Source: Eggerthellaceae bacterium | Lineage (GTDB): Bacteria > Actinomycetota > Coriobacteriia > Coriobacteriales > Eggerthellaceae | Direction: 5' to 3' | Assembly: GCA_017559045.1 (NCBI GenBank) | Contig: JAFYTB010000125.1 | Coordinates: 1-6,968, forward strand | Length of the DNA stretch: 6,968 bases | In this document: one piece after another, positions 1 to 5,044 of the stretch | Position numbering within the stretch: position 1 is the first letter of the stretch | Layout: the number at the start of each line of letters is the position of its first letter | Made by a program: the position numbers and the translations under genes | Notes under the pieces: model-generated | Databases searched by the model: none | Seen by the model: the letters and a program-made list of their open reading frames with translations, nothing else | What the model was told of the DNA's origin: nothing

Positions 1-220
1 GCTTACCAACCACAATGGCTACACGCTTTCCACAGGCGTTCTTTCCTCCGAAATGCATGCAGGAATCGCCAGCATTCCGCTTAACATCGAAGCGTCCATG
101 CAGGTTGGCTACATCATGCATAACGAAAGAAAGCCCAGCGCGCTGCTTCTCAGCTTTATCGAACAGCTGCGCGAGGGAATCAAGGGGAATGCAACGGTGG
201 CCGAATACCTCGACGCTTAA
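1..220 (+). CDS. LysR-type transcriptional regulator, C-terminal end (partial)
   Basis: Only the last 72 codons are present, read in the frame starting at base 2 and ending at TAA 218-220; the 5' part lies outside the window. The translation runs from LTNHNGYTLSTGV through GIASIPLNIEASMQVGYIMH to FIEQLREGI and ends AEYLDA. The pattern of a 'GIASIP' strand and turn, a 'VGYIMHNERKPS' strand and a final helix 'ALLLSFIEQLRE' is typical of the end of the LysR substrate-binding domain, which senses a small-molecule ligand and adjusts DNA binding by the N-terminal helix-turn-helix. The DNA-binding part is not visible, so target and ligand cannot be inferred. The gene converges on the M28-like gene and is followed 8 bases later by its own hairpin terminator. 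The family call rests on recalled pattern rather than a search; another periplasmic-binding-protein-fold regulator is the main alternative. Confidence 0.72.
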   Translation, partial: LTNHNGYTLSTGVLSSEMHAGIASIPLNIEASMQVGYIMHNERKPSALLLSFIEQLREGIKGNATVAEYLDA

Positions 221-228
221 TCACACAC

Positions 229-258
229 AAGAAAAGGATCCGCTCGGGCCCTTTTCTT
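229..258 (+). terminator. Hairpin terminator of the LysR-type gene
   Basis: A perfect 9-bp inverted repeat, AAGAAAAGG (229-237) and CCTTTTCTT (250-258), starts 8 bases after the stop codon. The stem can extend inward with two C-G pairs and a T-G pair around a GCTC loop after one mismatch. The 3' arm is itself T-rich, but no long T-run follows, so termination may be only moderately efficient. The A-rich 5' arm would supply a U-rich tail in the other direction, so some bidirectional activity is possible. Confidence 0.7.
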
Positions 259-331
259 TAGGCGACACCTTCGTCGGCTTTTATCGCCCGACTGAGTCTA
301 CCTACTCCCAAGCCCAAGCAAGCATCGCTAG

Positions 332-366
332 ATAAAAAGCGACCCCGGTTTATACCGAGGTCGCTT
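332..366 (-). terminator. Intrinsic terminator of the M28-like gene
   Basis: On the minus strand, 23 bases after the stop codon, AAGCGACC pairs with GGTCGCTT. After one mismatch come four more pairs (CGGT/ACCG) and a 4-base loop (hairpin 337-366). The 3' arm runs straight into TTTTT (complement of 334-338), the textbook stem plus U-run arrangement. It faces the LysR gene terminator, so each converging transcript has its own stop. Confidence 0.88.
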
Positions 367-389
367 CATAAGATCGCTCAAATATTTGC

Positions 390-3371
390 TTAGATCTGCT
401 TGAGGAGCTCCATGACAAAATCAGCGTTTCGCATCAGCGTCTCTTCGTCGACATTCTCGACAACATCCTCAGCCTGGCCGAAGTATGCCGGCGCACCATC
501 AATTGCACCAACCAGATGAAGTGCCTGATAACCCTTCCTCATCGCATAGGAGGAAGTGGTCTCACGGCCATCGATCGCCACGCGTGCAAGGGGCATGCCA
601 AGCTCGTCGGAAGCCTTAGCAGCATAGCGCCTCATGCGGGAAGTGCTCGAGAAGCTCTTGAGGAAGCCCTCCCTCTCGACAACGGCGAGATCGCCGGCGC
701 CAAGACCCTCGAGCTCGATCATGACAGCACCCCTCAGGTCGGATGCATGCTCGGTGAGGAATGCCTCCATACCGCCGTTGCCAGCAAGCTCGGAACCCAA
801 AGCGACGAACCAAACCTCAACGTCAATCTCCGGGTGGCGGAAGTGGTAGACGCTCTCTTCGGCTACGTGGCCATCGAGAGGAGCGTCAGGCACGACCTCT
901 GCTGCACCAGAACGCGTGGAGACGCGACCCAGCTGCTCGCGAGAAGCGGCACCGCCTTCCCATCTACGGGAACGACGCTTCGAAGAGAAGCCGTCCTCGT
1001 CATCCGTGAAGGCAGCATCAATCTCTCCACCGTAGCCTCGATAGGAACGGTCCTCGAAGCCTGCCTCATCGTCCTGGCGGAAGCTCTCCCAGCCACCACG
1101 CGCAGCGCCTGCGGAACGTGCGTCGAAGTCGCTATCGACATCAAGCCACTCCTGCGGCGTGGAGCGCTCTTCCCTCACGCTCCTGCGCTCATTGGTCTTA
1201 GAGAAGCGACTAAGGAAGCCCTGTACACGAGACTTCGGCACAGCGGAATAACCCTCACTGGCCAAATCGCGCGAACGTGCGCCCTTCTTCGCTGCGGGTG
1301 CCTCGGGAACAACCTCTTCGGAAACCTCGTCAGCAGCAAGGTCGTAAGGCATAAACGCTTGGGTGGAACCCAGATCCTCAGGCTCCTCAACAGCAACCGG
1401 CTCACTCTGAACCGCAGGGATAGCCATTGCTCGGGTAGCGCGAGTCTTCTTCTCGGCAGGAGCAGCAGGGGTCGGAACCTCGACGTCGAAACCAGAAAGG
1501 TCAGCGCCCTTGTCCTCCGCCTCAACTGCGGGCTGCTTAGCACGCTCGCCAGCAAGACCACCGATGGAAGGGAGCTTAGAGCGAAGTCCGCGAATTGCAC
1601 CAGTCTTGCCGACGGCAGGCTCAGCAGCTGCCTCCGCCCCATCGCCAGTCTGCGTAGCGTCAGCCACAGGTGCCTTACCGATATTGGGAAGAGCGATCGT
1701 GCGCTTCTTCCTTGCAGCGGGCACCTCGGAGACCTCATCGCTCGTAGCAACGGCCTCCACCACCGGCGCTGCCGGGGTTTCGGCGGGTTCCGCAACCGTC
1801 GGGATGCTCATGCCGGCACGCTTGGGACGCTCAACCGGACGAGCGGGCTTCAAACCCGTGGCAGCTGCGGCAATTGCCTCAACTGCTGCAGCCGGGGCTG
1901 CCTCAGCCGCAACCGCACCAGCAACGGCAGCTGCTCCAGCTGCCTCAGCCGCGGTAGCTGCGGTCGCCTGTGCACCTTCAACTACAGGGTTTGCGCTGAA
2001 GCTCGGGGCGCGGTGACCCATGATGCTTTCGCGCATCTTCTGAATACGAGCCTCAGTATCGTCAGCCACGGGCTGAATCTCATCCTGCTCACGAGAGGCG
2101 CTCACCTGAGCTGCTGCATCGAGCGCGTCAGCATAGCGAGAGCGATAGACGGCGGGATCGGCACCCGCATCGGTCTTCCTTGCCTTCTCCTGTGCACGAC
2201 GGAACCAATCGGGCTTGTCGCTCATGGGATCAGCCGAAACGGCAGCCACAGAGGGCGTCTCAGGAGCTTCGATCGAAGCGGGGATCTTAGCAGAATCATC
2301 AACAGCAGACGCAGACTCAAAGGCCTCGGCTTCAAGAGCAGTCTCCTCCTGCTCCTCGTATCCGGAAGCGACGGCGACAGCGGACGATTCCTCCTCGAAC
2401 TCAATATTGATGGAAGCGCTCACAGGCTTGCCCGTCAGCGCTGCAACGGCAGCCTTAGCGGCAACAAGACGCGCCTCGGGAGATTCATCCAGGAACGCAG
2501 GAGCCTCTACCGCGGGAATCGGCTCCACTTCGTATACCAGCTCGGCCTCCTCGGGGATAAGACCCGCATCTTCAACCGCCTTGGCACCATGAACCTCACG
2601 AACGCGGGAAGCTTCCTCTCCCTCGCGCGAAGCGGAATAGGAAACCTCGGAACCGATACGACGAGCGACCTCGAGCAGAACAGCAACACCGGAAGCATTG
2701 CAGTTCGCAGCATCGTTATAAGCGGCGGCCCTGTTAAGCATGACACCCATCAAGGAGGTTGCTGCGCAAAGCATGGCGAGCACCGTAATCACATTCACCA
2801 CGAGAAGGGCAGCACCGCCAAATGCAACAAAGGTGCGGACGAGCATGATGACGGGAATGGCAATCATTCCACCGATGGAAACCCATTTGAAAATCGGCGC
2901 ATTGACAGCCATGGCCTGAAGAAGCTTACCCTGGGCCTTGCCGCTGTCATAATGCGCAACGAGAACGACTTTACGTCGGCGAGCCGACGCGCCCTCCACC
3001 GCTTCGGGAACATACTTCGAGACGACGTTCTGGCTTACGCCATTACCAGTCAAGCGAGAAAGCTTGATCTTACCCAAGCCCTCGGCGGCAAACAGAGCCG
3101 CACAGATCAAAGCAACGACCAGCGCAGGAACGACCATGGCTTGAACGAACATAGCAAGGATCGCGAAAACGAGGGGCACGGCAACGAGAACCGCGCGCGG
3201 AAGATCGCCATCCGGAGTGTTGTTAAAGTCCTCTATAAATGCAGGGAGACCGGAGCTCTTCTGGATCTGCTCCGTAATATACAACGCGGCCTGCTGCTCC
3301 TCTTCGGTACCGGCGGGACGCGGACCGATGGTCTGAGCCAGATACTCAACGTTCTCTATAGGCTTGGCCAT
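390..3371 (-). CDS. M28-peptidase-like membrane protein with a very large disordered insertion (probable pseudopeptidase)
   Basis: 993 residues. The ATG start is supported by AGAAAGG six bases upstream and a promoter 52 bases upstream. Residues 1-50 look like the first helices of an M28 (aminopeptidase Y/S family) domain (VEYLAQTIGPRPAGTEEE). Two membrane segments follow (about 59-97), then the strand VVLVAHYDS with the usual His140-x-Asp142 zinc motif, two more membrane segments (about 163-207), and the helix NASGVAVLLEVARR (225-237). Residues about 241-840 are a charged, Ala/Glu/Pro-rich, probably disordered insertion. The M28 fold resumes at VEVWFVALGSELAGNGG (851-867) and IELEGLGAG (885-893) and ends FVMELLKQI. 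No signal peptide is seen, and both membrane stretches are hairpins, so all soluble parts should lie on one side; Arg/Lys after each hairpin suggest the cytoplasm. Key M28 positions are altered: the bridging Asp of GAxDNxSG is Cys224, the Glu-Glu pair is Ser860-Glu861, the next Asp ligand is Glu888, and the final His seems replaced near Phe964. Fold assignment is fairly firm; loss of activity is inference. Confidence 0.85.
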   Translation of the reverse strand: MAKPIENVEYLAQTIGPRPAGTEEEQQAALYITEQIQKSSGLPAFIEDFNNTPDGDLPRAVLVAVPLVFAILAMFVQAMVVPALVVALICAALFAAEGLGKIKLSRLTGNGVSQNVVSKYVPEAVEGASARRRKVVLVAHYDSGKAQGKLLQAMAVNAPIFKWVSIGGMIAIPVIMLVRTFVAFGGAALLVVNVITVLAMLCAATSLMGVMLNRAAAYNDAANCNASGVAVLLEVARRIGSEVSYSASREGEEASRVREVHGAKAVEDAGLIPEEAELVYEVEPIPAVEAPAFLDESPEARLVAAKAAVAALTGKPVSASINIEFEEESSAVAVASGYEEQEETALEAEAFESASAVDDSAKIPASIEAPETPSVAAVSADPMSDKPDWFRRAQEKARKTDAGADPAVYRSRYADALDAAAQVSASREQDEIQPVADDTEARIQKMRESIMGHRAPSFSANPVVEGAQATAATAAEAAGAAAVAGAVAAEAAPAAAVEAIAAAATGLKPARPVERPKRAGMSIPTVAEPAETPAAPVVEAVATSDEVSEVPAARKKRTIALPNIGKAPVADATQTGDGAEAAAEPAVGKTGAIRGLRSKLPSIGGLAGERAKQPAVEAEDKGADLSGFDVEVPTPAAPAEKKTRATRAMAIPAVQSEPVAVEEPEDLGSTQAFMPYDLAADEVSEEVVPEAPAAKKGARSRDLASEGYSAVPKSRVQGFLSRFSKTNERRSVREERSTPQEWLDVDSDFDARSAGAARGGWESFRQDDEAGFEDRSYRGYGGEIDAAFTDDEDGFSSKRRSRRWEGGAASREQLGRVSTRSGAAEVVPDAPLDGHVAEESVYHFRHPEIDVEVWFVALGSELAGNGGMEAFLTEHASDLRGAVMIELEGLGAGDLAVVEREGFLKSFSSTSRMRRYAAKASDELGMPLARVAIDGRETTSSYAMRKGYQALHLVGAIDGAPAYFGQAEDVVENVDEETLMRNADFVMELLKQI
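837..2651 (-). other. Low-complexity insertion inside the M28-like gene
   Basis: This segment encodes residues about 241-845, between the NASG helix and the degenerate Glu-Glu motif of the M28 domain. It is rich in Ala, Glu, Pro, Val and Ser and has no hydrophobic stretch long enough to be a membrane segment. Four similar short sites occur, each a basic cluster followed by a hydrophobic-Pro-x-hydrophobic core: RAGMSIPTV (518-526), KRTIALPNI (556-564), RSKLPSI (597-603) and RAMAIPAV (647-654). A more structured-looking piece is PDWFRRAQEKARK (387-399). Near the end the composition shifts to Asp/Arg/Gly/Ser (740-815). Disorder is judged from composition only. Confidence 0.7.
1869..1952 (-). repeat. 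42-base in-frame tandem repeat encoding an Ala-rich 14-residue unit
   Basis: Two consecutive 14-codon units, residues 474-487 (AAEAAGAAAVAGAV) and 488-501 (AAEAAPAAAVEAIA), match at 9 of 14 residues. At DNA level the first 14 bases of each unit are identical (plus-strand GCTGCCTCAGCCGC at 1897-1910 and 1939-1952, 42 bases apart). This suggests a past in-frame slippage or unequal duplication inside the insertion. The units could form a short Ala-rich helix. Confidence 0.7.
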
Positions 3372-3396
3372 GAAATGCCTTTCTAGTTTTGCTACT

Positions 3397-3414
3397 TTGC
3401 GCCACTGGGCACAA
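3397..3414 (-). other. Hairpin at the predicted 5' end of the M28-like mRNA
   Basis: On the minus strand TTGTGCC and GGCGCAA form a 7-bp stem (one G-U pair) around the 4-base loop CAGT. It lies just downstream of the expected transcription start (about 3416) and about 25 bases before the start codon, leaving the Shine-Dalgarno free. It could protect the 5' end of the mRNA. Chance occurrence is possible. Confidence 0.35.
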
Positions 3415-3422
3415 TCGCTACA

Positions 3423-3451
3423 AGTATCGTTCTACTTTTTTCATTTATCAA
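3423..3451 (-). promoter_or_regulatory. Sigma-70-type promoter of the M28-like gene
   Basis: On the minus strand a -35 box TTGATA (3451-3446, 5 of 6 to consensus) is separated by exactly 17 bases from a -10 box GATACT (3428-3423, 4 of 6). The spacer is A-rich. Transcription would start near 3416, giving a leader of about 45 bases before the ATG at 3371. This suggests the gene can be transcribed independently of the upstream membrane-protein gene. Confidence 0.6.
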
Positions 3452-3529
3452 CAAAACCACTCGCAATTCCTCACAAAAGTCAAGGTAAATCGCGTGCTGA
3501 TCTGCTTACCGCGGGTTTTTAGGTGACCA

Positions 3530-4942
3530 CTAGCCTTTGTTTGCCAGATAAGCTCTCAAAGACTCGTCGGAAGTACTCGCACGAGCACGATCATCCAGAT
3601 ACCGCTCCAATTCTGCATCGATAATGGGGTCCACCGTCGCAACCACCATACTCACCGGATCAGAGCCGATCTCCTTGGCGAGTGCAGCAGCCTGAGCGTC
3701 GAGTTCGTTGTACTTATCGTTCTCGGCAGCCGCCTTCTCCTTGTTTCGATCGAGGTAAGCCTGGTCCGAAAGAAGTGCGTGGTTGGCGGATTGCGTACGC
3801 AGATCCACGTACTCGAGATACTTGGAGAAATCAACTTCCGATAATTCCGATTCCGCCGACTTGAAATGAGAAGCCGACGTCGCTAGCAAACCGAGCGCCT
3901 CGTTGGTCTTCTCCATCGAAGCCGTAACTGTTTCTTTAGAAGTATTGGATGCAAGTTCGGCGGCCTCACGCAGCAGGGTATCTGCGCCTAAGAGATTGAT
4001 CCACGCATTCTCTGCATGCTCAAGAGCATTGCCCGAAGAACGCATCTGCTCAAGGACAACGATGCCCGAATCGATCATAGAAAGCCTTGCTTCAGCGGCA
4101 ACCTGAGCCTGCACGGCAGCTTCTTGATCATAAGGATCATCCAGGCTGTCATACAACGCAGCTGCCCCCTCGATCACTGAAGCCAGCGCAGCTTTCGATT
4201 CCTCAAGATCAGCCATCAGCTCATGGTAGTCATCATCAAAATCGGCTGAGGTGTTCTCCCATCCATCATTAATGCATGCAACAATGAGCTCGTCGAGGGC
4301 AAGCACCGCCTCGTCAGCCTTCTCAATCACCTTGATTTGAGAAACAAGCTGACCGCGAATGTCTTGCTGGAGCTTTATAGACTTGTACACAGTCGTGCCG
4401 ACAAGACCGACCGCCACAAGACAGACAACCGTCAGTAAAACAGCGAGAGAGGCCTTACGGCGCATTCTTGCCGCCTTCTTGCGAGCCACTTCCTCACGAG
4501 GAGCCATCCAGTCGGTCGAGTACGACTTCTCCCCTGCTGACGACGCACCACCAAGAGGGGAAGCAGACGACACTTGCGTTGTCGCAGCGGAAGACGAGGC
4601 TTCAGCAACAGACGTCACCCCCGATGCCGCTCCCGTCGTCGATGTAACGCTACCAGCAATCAGCGAAGGCGTTGCGGTTCCCTCTGTTGACACAAATTCA
4701 CCCGACGAGAGCATGAGTCCCTGCTCCTTCGTCGGCGTTGCCGGAGGCTTCTTCCTAAAGGCAAATGTGAAAATCGGAATAATGCCAAGCGCCGAAGGCT
4801 TCCCGGAAGACGACTTGCCCTTGTTCTCGTCAAGAGACTGCTTCGCAGCGTCGAGGACACTGAAAGACAGCTCGTTCGACGTTCCGTGCGTGTTCTTCTT
4901 GATATGAGCCGCACGCGCTAACCTGTTTTCCTTTTTCTTCAC
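3530..4942 (-). CDS. Single-pass membrane protein with helical extracytoplasmic domain, function unknown
   Basis: 470 residues from a GTG start with a strong Shine-Dalgarno. I do not recognise the family. The N-terminal 160 residues are polar: a Lys/Arg-rich start, a short segment with the hydrophobic patch ALGIIPIFTFAF (51-62), then a Ser/Thr/Ala-rich low-complexity stretch (about 84-140). A basic cluster, RKKAARMRRK (154-163), directly precedes one membrane segment (about 165-187), so by the positive-inside rule the N-terminus is cytoplasmic and residues 188-470 lie outside. This outer part is acidic, Ala/Glu/Leu-rich and almost wholly helical by composition, with heptad-like stretches (about 200-265, 270-335 and 340-425), suggesting a helical bundle or coiled coil like a sensor or adhesion stalk; Cys223 is its only cysteine. 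No enzymatic motif, LPxTG anchor or signal peptidase site is seen. It lies 102 bases after the helicase gene and 158 bases before the M28-like gene. No convincing terminator follows, so read-through into the latter is plausible. Confidence 0.85.
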   Translation of the reverse strand: MKKKENRLARAAHIKKNTHGTSNELSFSVLDAAKQSLDENKGKSSSGKPSALGIIPIFTFAFRKKPPATPTKEQGLMLSSGEFVSTEGTATPSLIAGSVTSTTGAASGVTSVAEASSSAATTQVSSASPLGGASSAGEKSYSTDWMAPREEVARKKAARMRRKASLAVLLTVVCLVAVGLVGTTVYKSIKLQQDIRGQLVSQIKVIEKADEAVLALDELIVACINDGWENTSADFDDDYHELMADLEESKAALASVIEGAAALYDSLDDPYDQEAAVQAQVAAEARLSMIDSGIVVLEQMRSSGNALEHAENAWINLLGADTLLREAAELASNTSKETVTASMEKTNEALGLLATSASHFKSAESELSEVDFSKYLEYVDLRTQSANHALLSDQAYLDRNKEKAAAENDKYNELDAQAAALAKEIGSDPVSMVVATVDPIIDAELERYLDDRARASTSDESLRAYLANKG

Positions 4943-4946
4943 ATTC

Positions 4947-4953
4947 CCTCCTT
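4947..4953 (-). promoter_or_regulatory. Shine-Dalgarno that selects the GTG start of the membrane-protein gene
   Basis: The minus strand reads AAGGAGG, then GAAT, then GTG (4942-4940). An ATG overlaps this GTG by one base (4944-4942), but it is only two bases from the AGGAGG core and is followed at once by an in-frame TGA. It cannot encode the protein, so the GTG is the start. Confidence 0.75.
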
Positions 4954-4985
4954 CCGTTCTACCTCGCCTTTTAGATATTCCTTGT

Positions 4986-4999
4986 TACAAGCGCTTTCA
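4986..4999. promoter_or_regulatory. LacI-family-like operator upstream of the membrane-protein gene
   Basis: The minus strand reads TGAAAGCGCTTGTA, a near match to the LacI/CcpA-family operator TGAAAGCGCTTTCA with the central AAGCGCTT palindrome intact; it departs from the degenerate cre consensus at one of 14 positions. The adjoining CTTGT-T-ACAAG (4981-4991) forms a second, overlapping palindrome. Downstream on the same strand, TATCTA (4979-4974) could be a poor -10 box, with GTGAAA 17 bases upstream of it, so the site would overlap the promoter. Both boxes are weak and no regulator gene is visible here. Confidence 0.4.
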
Positions 5000-5001
5000 C
5001 A

Positions 5002-5039
5002 GTCTAGGCTCAGACCTAGACCCCTTCACACAAGGGTCT
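5002..5039 (-). other. Two overlapping hairpins after the helicase gene (possible terminator or attenuator)
   Basis: Transcribed from the minus strand, AGACCCTT (5039-5032) can pair with AAGGGGTCT (5026-5018, one bulged base). GTCTAGG (5021-5015) pairs perfectly with CCTAGAC (5008-5002) around a 6-base loop. The two hairpins share the four bases 5018-5021, so they cannot both form fully. They start six bases after the helicase stop codon. No U-run follows either, so this is not a textbook intrinsic terminator; it may trim the mRNA end, terminate weakly or act as a leader switch. Confidence 0.45.
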
Positions 5040-5044
5040 CGCAG

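Noticed and set aside
15..335. A 106-codon + strand open frame at the left edge
   Set aside because: It overlaps the LysR-type C-terminus in another frame and runs through both terminators; its product has no family resemblance.
1857..1979. GC-rich Ala-codon tract as a CRISPR or structural DNA repeat
   Set aside because: The repetition is in codon phase and explained by an Ala-rich protein segment with one 14-residue duplication; there are no spacers or regular repeat units.
516..3386. A 956-codon open frame on the + strand, antisense to nearly the whole M28-like gene
   Set aside because: It is in exact codon register with the real gene, so its stops would need TTA, CTA or TCA codons there, which this organism avoids. 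Its product is a compositionally odd Arg/Gly/Ser/Leu mix with no recognisable domain, while the minus frame has clear M28 and membrane motifs, a Shine-Dalgarno, a promoter and a terminator.
3452..3529. A terminator after the membrane-protein gene
   Set aside because: Only weak pairings (GGTAA/TTACC with a 17-base loop, and CGCG/CGCG) are present, without a following U-run on the minus strand; not good enough to call.
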